Positions 10,290 to 22,135 of a stretch of 64,000 nt of DNA are shown here, in pieces. The translations under genes were made by a program, and so were the position numbers. The stretch lies in assembly GCF_009727055.1 (NCBI RefSeq), contig NC_052359.1, forward strand, positions 60,140,813 to 60,204,812, written 5' to 3'. Every line of letters begins with the position of its first letter. The first letter of the stretch is position 1. Source of the stretch: Benincasa hispida (taxonomy: Eukaryota; Streptophyta; Magnoliopsida; Cucurbitales; Cucurbitaceae). The notes under the pieces were generated by a model. The model was given only the letters and a program-made list of their open reading frames with translations. It ran no database searches and was not told the origin of the DNA.

Positions 10290-12378
10290 CGAGCGGAAGC
10301 GGATCTTTCCAATTCATTGTGACTGAATTTCCATGTATACATTCAAACATACTAATATGCATTCATAACGCTAAATTACTGGCATGCTCAAAGGAACAAT
10401 AAATAAGAGATCGAAAGATCATACCAGTTGAAGACTTTTTCTTCACAGCAAATCTCGCTATCGCTGGAATGACAAGCTTTCGTTCAGCAAATCCCAATCG
10501 TCTACCTCGAACAATCTCCACATGAACAGAAGAAACGAGGACGACACCACCACTCAGAGCCCTTAGTATTCTCGGAGTGAAAATCCAAAGGGTGGGCTTT
10601 GTTCAGATTTGGTAGAAGGGAGAAGGAAGGGAGATCGTATACAACGATCAAGCAAGTGGGAGAAAGGCTCGTCTATTGTATAGATAAAATGCTTGATCGT
10701 TTAGGTGAAATATACGATCGTGTAGAAAAATGTAAGCGATCGTCTAAATGATACTTTAGGAAAAGCTAACCGATCGTCTAGAAATATCGGGTGCTAAACA
10801 ATCGTTTAGAAAAAGGTAAATGATCTTTTAGTAAATAGCACGTGTTGGTGTAAGCGTTAAGTGATCGCTCAACACTATCGTATAGGTAAGCGATCATTCA
10901 GCACAATCGTATAGACACTGATTTTACTGAGCGATGACACACTTTAACATTATGTCGTGCATCTAATGCTTAACACATAGTGAGCTATTTAAGCGTCTCA
11001 AAGCAATTCTTCAACTTACTCATCCGTTATGAAAACAGAAGAGACACCGACCTATTATTCCTTAACCATCCAATTAATAGACAATGAATATATTCACATT
11101 ATATTCATAACCTATGGATTAATATCATATATTAACCATAGAATTTTTCCTTCACTAGACATAAATCATATTTATATCCAATTTTCTCTAAATTAATGTA
11201 TCTCATACATGAAGTTAATTATATCATATATAATTAATTAGTTCAATATATCATATATAATCGAACTCCCTCTTGTCAATTTGAATATTTCAAACTGATC
11301 CAAAAACTGATTCTCAACTTGTATCCAAGCTACCAAGGGGACCTTATGAACTGACTCGAAGCTCCAACGGTACGTGAATAACTGACTAAACCCTTTAGCC
11401 ACGATATCCACCATCTGTTAACTGCCAAGCATTCCACTAAAGACCGACAGTTGAAATCTTCTTACCATAGATATATTTCTATGTTCATTGGATATAACCA
11501 ATCATCGATACGATGAACCTTCACCGATGCTCGTAAGTATAGCTAAGCCAATTTACCATTTTTTCCCTATAGTTACATCTTACTCCTTAAGTACCACTGA
11601 TCCCTCTAATGAACAATACAACATAGTCCTACTACTGTCTCTTATACACATCTAGATGTGTATAAGAGACAGGCTAAGCCCCGAGACTAGCCCTTAAGAG
11701 AGAAATCTATCTATTTACCCCTACTTCGGGGAAGGAGTGAACTCCATCTTGTGAAGCTGAATTCCCAGCTCCCAAATCAGACGAATCCTCAAAGTGGTAG
11801 GTTTGAGTCGGGGCTCTGGCCACTCGCACCCATGCAAATCAAAAGAATGCCCTCAATGGCAGGAGTTCCTAACTCACTCAAGATTGAGTTCATATTACCT
11901 TTGGTCATCCTAGTGAAGTGAAGTCTCTGTCATGAACGGAGTTATATGATGAGACATTAACACTTCGAGGTCAGGTCTTATACAAACTATTTATATAGGA
12001 CGCCTTCGCTCACATGTCCCCTACACGAATGATCATGATCAGACCATTTGTGACAAGTCACAACGTTTGTAACTATTCCACAAAGCGAGCCGCATCCGTA
12101 GCATTACTAGGATAAGGTTTCCCTCCTATATCCATATACTACAGACCATTTTGGTTGTCACTTAAGACATAATCCACTTGTATGTCACTACATAAATGCT
12201 TAAGTTACATAAAGATAACCAGGGATATTAAGTTTATTGGTTTGTGATAAAATAAAAACATCTAAATGTTCTAAGTCAAGAAGTGAAGTAAATATCATAT
12301 ATATTATACATCACAAGTGTTCTTACAAAATTGTTTACAAACTACAGGACACGAGACTTTAGGGCACAAACTCTAACA
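10290..12378 (-). mobile_element. LTR family B nested in LTR A
   Basis: Minus-strand copy: its 5' end (plus coordinate 12378) reads TGTTAGAGTTTGTGCCCTAA and it continues through the same conserved blocks as the copies at 3325 and 16780. Its 3' part (10620-10930) is rich in degenerate CGATCGTTTAG motifs. I find no clean target duplication: the flanks are GGGGG/GGGGC on the left and GAGGG on the right. The left boundary could be up to about 30 bp further left. It contains the adapter sequence at 11635-11672. Confidence 0.75.
11635..11672. other. Nextera mate-pair junction adapter (artefact)
   Basis: The 19-base Tn5 mosaic-end sequence CTGTCTCTTATACACATCT is followed immediately by its exact reverse complement, a perfect 38-bp palindrome. 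This is the circularisation junction adapter of Nextera mate-pair libraries. Alignment by eye to other LTR B copies shows that it replaces a few tens of bases of LTR sequence (the segment around 17440-17480 in the plus-strand copy). It is library sequence, not plant DNA. Confidence 0.97.
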
Positions 12379-13850
12379 GAGGGTCCTGTGCAAATGGTTT
12401 TTGTACAAGATTGGACCACGAAACCAGTCACTCTTACTTTATAACGTTGTTTACTATTTAAGACTGACTATTTCAAAGTGATGACCTAGGTAACTTAACC
12501 TTAATCCTGAGTTAACTATGAACTCCTGTTTATTCGGGATTATCCTTTAATCTGCAAATGGTGAGAATAGACCAAATGTCTCTGCTCAATAAGCCTCCCA
12601 TTTTGGGGATAAGACCAGATAAATAGCTGCGGACATAGGGTGCAAGACGGAATTCACTCCTACCCGATTAGGGTTAGTAGAGATGTTGTTCCCTTTAAGT
12701 GCTGATTCTGGGTCTTGAACGAGAGGCCTCACCATCTCATTGGCCTAAGAGGGATTCGATTTGTTGATTGGATCAAAAATCAATTGTTCATTAGGGGATC
12801 AATGGAACTTGAGAAATAAGAGGTAATTTTGAGGGTAAAACAGAGATTCGACCTAGCCGTTATTACGAATAATCTGTGAAGAGTTAACTTACTAATCATT
12901 GTTAAATTGAGTGGACATAATATATCTACAGTGAGGGGAGTTCAGCTATGGGCTTTAATGGAATCACCCATTAGTTAACGAATGGGGGTTAGTTCGGTCT
13001 AATGAGTTTAGTCGATTAATCTCGAATGGTTGGAGCCCATGATCTGTAGGTCCGCGAGGTCCACCTACTAGCTCGTAAATGGATTAGCTCTAGAGTAGCG
13101 TGACAAGTTAATTTGAAGTGTTCAAATTATAATAAAATGGAATTGGAGAAATAGTATTTAAATATTTGAAGATGGAATTGTGTAAATTAATTTAATATTT
13201 GATATTAAATTAATTAGAATTATTTAAATTATTATTTATTAATTTTATTAAGAAAAATAATTTTGTAAATTATTTTCAATTTTATTAAAAGAATTGATTT
13301 ATGAAATCAATATTTGAAAAATTGAAAAAGAAGAAAAATTCACAAAAATAGAAAATTGGCATTTTCCATTACTTCTTCAAGTAGCTCACTAACAACCTAC
13401 CATTTTCAAGCTTCATTAACTCCAAGCATGAGCTGCATTTCATGCAGCTAATCTCTTTGCACGAGTGTTTGCAATATATTGAAGAGATTGAAGTGATTTT
13501 GAGGTAATGCAACTGATCAAATTTTTTTCTGAAAAATTCGTGAGAAGAAGCTGTTCTTTTGCTGGGTTGTTGTAGTGAGTTTGTCTCCAAATTCCCTTAA
13601 TTCAAGCTTATTTTGAGTCCCATAACTCAATCTAGAGCACCAAGCGGATAGTGGAGAAGATCTTGGGATGGTCTACAACAAGATTCAGAGGAGATTTACA
13701 GCTGGATTCAAGCTTTGAGGAAGTTCTACAAAGGTATGTCATGAAACCCATTTATTTCTACTGAAGCATGCTTTTATTTCTGCCAAAATTAATGAATTAG
13801 AGTGCTTATGGATCTTGGTCACTTCCGCTGCACGATGGCATGTTCCAACA

Positions 13851-14166
13851 AAAGCTTGGACTTCATCATGCAAAGAAGCAAAGCAAGGCAGATTGAATTT
13901 GACTATGCAGTAGGAGTAGAGCCCAGGGAACTGGAGTTGATCTAACAAATGAGGCATACCAGGCGGACCAGACAACTTGAACTTGATCTCGCATATGGTG
14001 CGGAGCCATGAGGATTGAACTTGATCTTGCATACGAGGTAAAGCAAGGCAGACCAGACTTGATCTCGCAGATGAGGTGAAGCCATGAAGACTAGACTTGA
14101 TGCAATAAAGTCACATCAAACTTGTCTTTCTGCCAGTTTCATTGGGCTTAATTTCCACCCTCTGCA
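13851..14166. repeat. Imperfect ~55-60-bp tandem repeats
   Basis: Several units contain GAACTTGATCTCGCATATG, a GAGGTGAAGCCATGAGGA segment and a CAGACCAGACTTG segment. The region joins seamlessly to the left flank of the solo LTR at 9929 (CTTGCATACAAGGCAAAGC resembles CTTGCATACGAGGTAAAGC here), so it is part of the same old host repeat. No coding capacity was identified. Confidence 0.65.
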
Positions 14167-16092
14167 TGATGGAAAGTACAAGCAAGCAATGAAAGTAATT
14201 AGAATCAATAAACACTCTAATTACACTTAATTTGAATTCTAAAAGCATTTAAACATGGTTTTATCAAAGAATAGAGTTTCTAGAACAATTACCTTTGAAG
14301 AATCCTCCAAATCCGAGCTACTCCACAAATTTGTGCTTCAAACTAGTAATAGACCACCAAGAGTGTCTTCTCTACTTTTTTCAGCCTTGGATTTGAGTGG
14401 TAGAACTCAAGATTGAAGTGAATTGTGAAGGGAGATGAAGAGTGTTTGAACAGAAACTATTTTCTGCAGAAAATTTGAAGTTCATCAAGTATTTTTTCCC
14501 TTACAAATAAAAATTGAAGTGTTTTTATGTATATGATACATGCAATTAATCAGCCATCATGTTGATAGCCACTTCAGTTAGCATTATAAAAGTGGTATAA
14601 TTGTTGTTTTTAGATTAAGCCACAAAACCATAGAAATTTCCACTATTGAAAATGGATTTTTCCATTGATTTTCAATTTGTTTGGTTTAATTCAAAATTAA
14701 TCAAAACCAAAATTCATTTCTAAAATTGAATTTGATAAATAAAATAAATTTTTTATGTTAATTTAATATCAAATATCAAATTAATCAAACACTTAATTTA
14801 AACATGAATCCAATTCATGTAATATCTAAATCAATATTTAAATATTTTAAACTCTCCAATTTCATTTAATTTCAACAAAATTAAACATTAATTATATCAA
14901 ATATAATTACGCAAATCCTAATTTGAAATTGAACATTTCAAATTCAAACCCTAATTTGTAAATTGAATATTTCAAATTAAAATTCAATTTGAACACTTCA
15001 AATTGAAAACTTAATTTTGATTTTGAACATTTCAAAACCACTCAATTCACTAATCCAAGGTGTTCATATTTTACGAGCTAGTAGAGGGACCTTATGGATC
15101 TACAGATCATGAGCTCCAACGATTTAAGATTAATTGGCTAAATTTTTTAGACCGAATTAATCAATATTCGTTAACTACTGAGACACACCACTATAACTCG
15201 ATAGTTGCACTCTCTTCACAGTAGATATATTTCTTTCTACTTGATTTCACCATAATTAGTAAGTCGACCCTTCATAGGTTGTTTGTAATAACGGCTGGGT
15301 CAGTTGCTGTTCTACCTCCGAAATTACATCTTGTTTCTTAAGTTCCATTGATCCTCCAATGAACAATTGGTTTGTGATCCAATCACTAAATCAAATCCCT
15401 CTCGGGTTAATGAAAGGGTGGGGCCCCTTGTTCAAGACCTGGATTTAGTACTTAAGAGAGCAACCTTTCTACTAACCCTAAATTGGATAGGTGTGAATTC
15501 CATCTTGCACCCTATGTCCCCAGCTATCTACCTAGTCTTACCTTTGAAATGGGAGGCTTATTGAGCTGGCGCTGTTGAGCCAACCTCACCTACGCAAACA
15601 GGAATGCATAGTTAGTTCAGGATTATGGTCGAGTTACCTAGGTAATTTTATTCGAAACAATCAGTCTTAAACAGTAAACATTGTTTACAAAGTAAGAGTG
15701 AGTTAATTCTTGATCCGATCTTATGCAAACTCATTGCATAATACACCCCCACTTCTCATGTCTCCACATGAACGATTCAATTTCACATCGTTTGTGCTAT
15801 CTACAAAGCAAGTCACATCCAATAGTGTTACTAGAATAAGGTACCCAACCTTATTCACATACTATAGACCGTTTTGGATTTTTACTCAAACTTGATCCTA
15901 TCTTTATGTCTCCACATAAAGTTCAAGTATTCATGTAAAAGTCATGGATCTTTAGTTTATTGGATTTAGTCTTTATAAGTGCAATTTACACATTCAACAA
16001 CTTTATTGAATAAATGTCAATAACATCTTTGATTGATAATAAAATATGTTTAACTTTACAAATTGCGAGTTTTAGGACATATAACGTAACAA
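14167..16092 (-). mobile_element. 3' LTR (family A) of copia element E
   Basis: On the minus strand the LTR starts TGTTACGTTATATGTCC (plus end 16092) right after a polypurine-like tract, and ends CCATCA at 14167. It is the closest match in the window to the LTR at 41102-43122; I estimate 92-93% identity over the ends I compared. This pairs them as the two LTRs of one minus-strand copia element. The RNase H relic immediately to the right confirms it is the 3' LTR. Confidence 0.8.
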
Positions 16093-16208
16093 ACTCCTAT
16101 TTGGACTAAAATTCTAGTGGATGAATATATACAGTGTTGAGTAATGAGGGAATAAATACAATAAGCCAGAGCATCAGATACCTAGTACTTCTCCCACTTA
16201 CTCTAGTT

Positions 16209-16740
16209 CTATCTATACCACAATCCTAGTCCCACTAGATGACTCTCAAACACTATAGCCGAGAGGGCTTTTGTAGATGGATCAACCAAGTTATCTTCAG
16301 AGGAAATATGCATGACATTCACGTCTCCTCGGTGTATGATCTCCTTGATGAGATGGTACTTGCGCTTGATGTGTTTTTCGCGCTTATGGCTTCTAGGTTC
16401 CTTTAAGTTTGCAACTGCTCTACTATTATCACAATGCAGGGTGATCAGAAGATGCATATTTTGAACTACATTCAAATTAGTCAGGAAATTTCTGAGCCAT
16501 ACTACTTCTTTGGTTGCTTCACCTACAACTACATACTCAGCTTCCATGTTGGAGTCAGCAATACAACTTTGCTTTATATCCTTCACACTATAGCTCCTCT
16601 GTTTAGAGTGAATACTAACCCTAAGTAGATTTTCTAGAATCTATATTGGTTTGAAAGTCAGAATCAATGTATCTAGTAAGGGTCAGATCCTTCGCACTAT
16701 ACACAAGCATATAGTCTCTCATTCTCTAAAGATACTTGAG
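16209..16740 (-). pseudogene. Copia E RNase H
   Basis: Open for 125 residues on the minus strand (16586 to 16209). It contains CIADSNMEAEYV, then LHCDNSRAVANLKEPRSHKR and EDNLVDPSTKAL, the three acidic motifs of a Ty1/copia RNase H, ending LVGLGLWYR as copia Pol usually does. RNase H would degrade the RNA strand during reverse transcription. The N-terminal part continues to about 16740 with frame breaks. The coding sequence is then interrupted by the LTR B insertion at 16780 and resumes at 18822. The copy is not functional as it stands. Confidence 0.85.
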
Positions 16741-16779
16741 GATGTTTTAAACAGAAGTCCAATGATCTATTGGGATTGG

Positions 16780-18821
16780 GGTTCTAATTCTCCCGGGGTC
16801 TTGTAGTTTGTAAACATTGTACACATTGTTATTAATAAAATAAGTTATTTTATTTTGCATTTACTCAAATCCAATAAACAAAGATCCGTGGTTATTGTAT
16901 GTAAATTTAAGCATGTATATGAGATATACAAGTGGATCATGCCTTAAGTAATAACCTAAAAGGTCTGTAGTATAAGAATAAACGAGGGATACCTTATCCT
17001 GGTGACACTACGGATACGACCCACTTTGTAGAGGTTTACAAGTATTGTGAACTACTACAGATGGTATGATCTTGACCATTCATGTGGAGACATGCGAGTT
17101 GGGGTGTCCTATACAAAGAGTTTGTATACGACCGGACCACGAGATGATTCATCTCTTTATATAACGCTGTTGTAAATTAAGACTTATATATCACTTAAAC
17201 GACCATAGGTGACATGACCTTAATCCTGAGTGTTTTGGAAACTCCTGCTTATGAGGGCGGTCCTTTGATTAGTATGGGTGAGAGTGGGCAGATTGGCAAC
17301 TCAACAAGCCTACCTTTTTGAGGATTTGTCTGATTGGGAGTTGGGAACTAGTTACAAAAGATGGAATTCACTCCTTCCTCGAAGCAGGGGTAAGTAGATA
17401 GATTGCTCCTATAAGGGATGATTCCGGGTCTTGAACATAGAGCCACATCCTCTCTTTGGAAGAGAGGACCCAGTCATAGTAGGACTATAACTTATTGTTC
17501 ATTAAAGGAATCAGTGGTACTTAAGGAGTTAGATGTAACTACATGGGCAAAATGGTAAATTCGCCCAACTGTACTTACGAGCGATCTGTGAAGAGTTATC
17601 ACATTGTTGATTGGTTCATATGGACACAGAAATATATTTGTAGTGAGAAGAGTGCAGCTGTCAGTCTTTAGTATAGTGCGTGATAGTTAATGGATGGTGG
17701 ATCCCATGACTAAAGAGTTTAGTCAGCTATTCACATACCGTTGGAGCTTCAAGCTACAGGTCCATAGATCTTCTTTGGTAGCTCAATGGATTCAAGTTGA
17801 GAATCAGTTTCTTGGAGTTGATTTGAAGTGTTCAAATTAACAAGAGGAAATTCAATTATATATGATATAATGGTGTTGATGTATGAGATACATCAAGTGG
17901 AAGATTAATGTAAATATGATTTACATTAAGTACCATAAAATAGAAAAAGAACTATGGTTTGTATGTTTCATGAGATGAAATATTAAAACTATAGGTTATA
18001 AATATAATATGGTAAGTTGGTTATCATATTTATTTATAATATATTAATTATTTGATCATTAATTCTTTTTCTCTAATAATCAATTGAGTGAGAGGTTATT
18101 GGTGGTTTTATGACAACCGTGAGATAAAAGGAAAATTGTTTTTCTAAATTTAGAAGGGTTGCCTCATTTAGAAATAACTCACGGAGAAGCTATCAAGTGA
18201 AAGAGTTTCACTAAGCTATAGCTAGCAGAGACTAAACGATCGTGGAGTTTTGACTATACGATAGTTCATCAGCTGATCGTAGCTAAATGAACGAGTGGCT
18301 TTATCTATATGATAAACTGTCATTTACTAAACGATCGAGCACATCGTCTATACGATAGACAACTTCCTATCTCCCGCTTGCTCGATCGTCTACACGATCT
18401 TTGTTCTCCAGTCTCTTCCTCAAGCCAAGATCATACAGAGCCCACAACTGCTGGATTCTCACACCGAGAATACCAAGGTAACCATTGTGGTGGTGTCCTC
18501 ACTCACTGCGTGAATCGAGTGTGACTCGATTGGTTTCTTGGAGGATATTCACTGTATTCGTTGTGTTTGTGCTGGTGATCGTGTTGTTCCGGTCGTTGCA
18601 TTCATGTTGCTGTTCTTGGACGCATTAGATTGATCGAGGGAGTTTGAAGAATGATTCTTCAAAGGTACGCATATTCTATTCCTTGATTCCTATTATAGCA
18701 TGATGTAATTTTGTTTTGTGCATGACCTGTTAGAATTGTGTTCAATTCAAATGGAATTTGGAACGATCCTTCCGCTCCTCATAGAAATCCTCATGTTTGG
18801 TTTCCTTCATGACCATATCTA
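16780..18821 (+). mobile_element. Solo LTR family B inside copia E pol
   Basis: The flanks carry the same short sequence, GGGATTGG before and AGGATTGG after (shared GGATTGG, containing a 5-bp duplication), and joining them restores the copia reading seen at 58828-58860. Compared with the 10290-12378 copy the 5' end is eroded (GGTTCTAATTCTCCCGG). The 3' part (18220-18400) has several CGATCG-centred motifs. No internal region is present, so it is a solo LTR. Confidence 0.75.
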
Positions 18822-20150
18822 GGATTGGACTGAAATCTGCTGATGATTCCAATTGCATAGCATATGTCAAGACGACTACAAAACATGGCATACATTAAAC
18901 TCCCTATTGCTGATGCATATGAAATTTGTTTTAAATCTCAACTTCTTGAGGTGTATTAGGGCACTGTTCTTAGACAGATGAATTCCATGCCTTAAAAGGT
19001 AATATACCTATCTTAGAATCCTGCATTTTATATCTAGACAACATCTTGTCTATATAAGACGTTTGAGATAAAGCTAAAGTTTTGTTTTTGTGATTTCGAA
19101 CTATTTGGATCCCAAAACATACTGTGCTTTTCCCAAATCTTTCATTTGGAATTGCTTAGCTAGCTATCTCTTAATGTCAGCAAGAAAATCTACTTCATTT
19201 CCTATTAGTAGAATATCATCAACATATAAAACTAGAAAAACTATAGTTTTGTTGACGATCTTCTTATAAACACAAGGTTCGTCAACGTTCTATTCAAAGC
19301 CGTAAGATTTGATCGCAGTGTCAGATCTCATATTTCAGGATCGAGACACTTGTTTCAACCCATAAATGGATCTATTAAGCTTGCAATTTTTTTTGCTCTT
19401 GACCTTTTTCTATAAACCCTTCTGGTTGAGACATATAAATACTCTCTTCAAGATAGCCATTTAAAAAGGTTTTCTTGACATCCATTTTCCAGATTTCATA
19501 ATCATAAAATGCGTCAATGGATAAGAGTATCCTAACAAACTTGATCATGGCAACCAGAGAGAAGGTATCTTCATAGTCTACCCTCTCTCTTTAGGTAAAC
19601 CCTTTTGCCACAAGCCTAGCTTTGTAGGTCTGTACCTTACCAGCTTGGTCTTGTTTTCTTTTGTAGATTCACTTACAATCGATAGGTTTTAACCCTTCTG
19701 GTTGATCTACAAGATCCCAGACTGAATTAAAGTACATTGACTTCACTTTAAGGTCCATGGCTTTTATTCGCTAGTCCTTATCCACATCACCCATTGCTTG
19801 TTTAAAAGTCAATGGATCCTCTAATGCATCATCAGGTATGATGATCTGAGTTTCAATTAAACCCATGTACCAGTCAGGCTGTTGCACAACCCTCCCACTA
19901 TGTCGAGGCATGCTTAACTTTTAGAAGGATGTGAAGTACCAGTCTCACCAACAACTCTTGTTGATGGTCTTGCTCGATCAATACCTCTTGTTGATTTATT
20001 TGTAGTTTCTCTGGTCATTTCGCTTAATACTAGCCTACTGCAAGGTTAATGATCTTTAATAGGAATGTAGAATTTGTCTATACAAATACTTTATCTTCCT
20101 GATAACATTGGAAATGTGCTATCTTCTTCCGATTAACCCAGGATTGTTTA
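18822..20150 (-). pseudogene. Copia E reverse transcriptase
   Basis: On the minus strand the catalytic YVDD box is encoded at 19215-19226 within VLYVDDIL. Downstream (lower coordinates) is YASAIGSLMYAM near 18890-18930, the RT to RNase H connection. Upstream near 19600 is a KARLVAKGF block and near 19900 a RRSGRV-like linker. Frameshifts and stops occur throughout. The left (N-terminal) end stops near 20150, where sequence changes to a gypsy 5' region, so integrase is missing from this piece. Confidence 0.8.
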
Positions 20151-20962
20151 GCTACTTAATTTGGTCAAATTGATTATTTTATTGGACTCGAGTGTACAAT
20201 CAGTTGGATTAATTTGGGTTTGTTAGTTTAGTTTGGTTTCGATTCAATTCTCGAGACTCGTATTGTAATTCTATGAGTTTTATTATGAATTGATGAGAAT
20301 TTATCTTGAGCATATTCTTCATTTTTCGTGTATGGGATAATTTGAAAAATTAGCTGTGCATGTTTAATAGATTGCTTTGATTGGCCCTAATTTGTAATCG
20401 TTATGTAGTCGTCACTTAGAAGCATGAGTTAAGTTAGTTTGTTGTTTTAATTTGGGATTCCATTTAGCAAGCATTTACTTTTTAACTTAGATAAATCTCG
20501 CTCAATTAATTGGTTAGATGATGGAAATCAATTAATTGACTTAGCTTTGCCTTGAATCTTAATGCTTGTTGATTGATTGATTAGTTGAGGATTCTCACTT
20601 TTCTGTTAATTAACGTGATTTTATGGACTACTCGGTAAGATTCTAACCGAGTAGGCTCAATTTTAATTCAAATATTCTCACGCATCTTTTGATGAGTCCA
20701 TGATAATTTTGTGCATTCGTTTACGTTGCACACTTTTTATTCTCTTGCAATTTAATTCACAACTCTTCACAGGAAACCCACCTCCCTCCCTTTGGTTACT
20801 TCCTACAAGTTCCAATATTTAAGGAATCCATATTCAATCCTCTGTGGTTCGACCCCAGACTTACTACTGTACTATTAGTTAGTATAAGGGGCTAGTTCGG
20901 TGCATACAAATTTTAGTTGCATAGGCGCGGATTCACGGATGACGGTGAATCTGACAGCCCAC
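20150..20962 (+). mobile_element. 5' LTR remnant of gypsy D
   Basis: T-rich, non-coding sequence ending just before a gypsy-type primer-binding site. It contains GGTTCGACCCCAGACTTACTA near 20850, a U5-end motif common in plant gypsy LTRs and loosely similar to motifs at the LTR 3' ends of elements 1 and C. The LTR start is not seen because the junction with the copia RT relic truncates it. Confidence 0.6.
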
Positions 20963-20967
20963 CAAAT

Positions 20968-20985
20968 TGGCACCATTTTCGAGGA
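20968..20985 (+). other. Gypsy D primer-binding site
   Basis: TGGCACCATTTTCGAGGA is a decayed version of the TGGCGCCGTTGCCGGGGA primer-binding site used by Athila-like Ty3/gypsy elements. It lies between the LTR remnant and gag, at the expected place. Confidence 0.65.
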
Positions 20986-21059
20986 GCCGATGGAATCCTT
21001 GATTTTTGAAACTTGTACTGTTTATCCTTGCTAATCAATTTTTCCTTTTGGTGCATGTC

Positions 21060-22135
21060 CCACACTCCCAAAGGTGCTAAACAATTGTATTTTGTAGATA
21101 TTTCTAGGGAGGAGCGGAGAATTAGAAGAGAAAGAAGATAGTAAGCTGCGCTTGATAGAGAGATTTGTGTTGGAGACACATCAGGAGAAGAAAGGATTCC
21201 TGAATATTTTCCAGTGATGGTGGAACGAGAAAAAAACCCTCAAGGAGCTTGCAACACCTGACTTCACTCAACAACCCTTGTGCATATATCCTAAGACAAT
21301 AGGTAACTTTCAGCTTAAATCTGGCTTAATTCACTTACTTCCTGTATTTTTTGGCCCACAGGGCGAGGATCCACACAAACATTTGAAGGAATTCTATGTG
21401 GTGTGCAATGGGATGAAACCTAATGGAGGAGCAGACAAATATGAGAACATTCCCCTTTTCATTGAAGGGAGATGCCAAGGAGTGGCTCTACATTCTTCCA
21501 CCAGGGAGCATCACATCCTGGGAAGAATTGCAGAGTTCTTGGAGAAGTTCTTTTTTGCATCCCGAGCTACTAGTGTCAGAAAGGAAATTTACAGCATCAT
21601 GTAGTTCGATGGGAAGACCCTTTATGAGTATTGGGAATGATTAAAAAAGACCTGTGCCAAGTTCCCCCATCATCAGGTCTTAGACCAACTCTTGATCCAA
21701 TACTTTTACGAGGGACTAATGCAGACCGACAAAAGCAGCATAGATGCAGCTGCAGAAGGAGCCTTAGTCAATAAAACCTCAACTAAGGCAATGGATCTAA
21801 GAGCTACAATGGCTGAAAATTCTCAACAGTTTGAAACTAGAGCTGCAGTCAGTGTCAAATCCGCCAATGAGGTAAGTGAACGTAAGAAAGAAATATCTGA
21901 CTTAGTTTCTATTGTTAAGTAGTTGGAAAAAATGGAGATTTCACGGCCCACTACTATTTGCCAAGTATGTAATGGGACTGGCCATTCAGCTGATGTTTGC
22001 CCAAGTGCTCTGCAAGGAGCAATTCCTGAGGTAAATGTCATTGGAGGCTACAATTACAATAGGCAAAACAGAAGGTGGGACCCCTTCAATCAGATTTACA
22101 ATCTTGGGTGGAGAGACCACCCAAACTTCAAATGA
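21060..22135 (+). pseudogene. Gypsy D gag
   Basis: The frames contain GEDPHKHLKEFYVVCNGM (21363 onward), then SLKGDAKEWLYILPPGSIT (about 21450), matching the retrotransposon gag domain. A later frame has YEGL..DKSSIDAAAEGAL and a zinc knuckle CQVCNGTGHSADVC (C-X2-C-X4-H-X4-C, about 21960-22001). At least one frameshift separates the first parts, and in-frame stops lie at 21920 and elsewhere. Gag would form the virus-like particle and the knuckle would bind RNA. The knuckle residues are intact although the gene is broken. Confidence 0.8.

Larger units (their letters stand above)
9929..13850 (+). mobile_element. Solo LTR family A, split by an LTR-B insertion
   Basis: Starts TGTTGAGTTTTATGTC at 9929 and ends TGTTCCAACA at 13850. 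Both sides carry the 5-bp target duplication AAAGC (9924-9928 and 13851-13855). The A sequence occupies 9929-10289 and 12379-13850, about 1.83 kb, and the middle is an inverted LTR B. The sequence after it is not a primer-binding site but repeat DNA, so this is a solo LTR left by recombination. Family A is the LTR of copia elements E, F and H here. Confidence 0.85.

Noticed and set aside
11635..11672. Natural palindrome or transposon terminal repeats
   Set aside because: Exact match to the Tn5 mosaic ends in the arrangement of a commercial mate-pair junction adapter.
20846..20860. GGTTCGACCCC resembles a tRNA T-loop
   Set aside because: No acceptor or anticodon stem around it. Related text sits near the 3' ends of the gypsy LTRs (element 1 near 3197, gypsy C near 27510), so it is an LTR motif.
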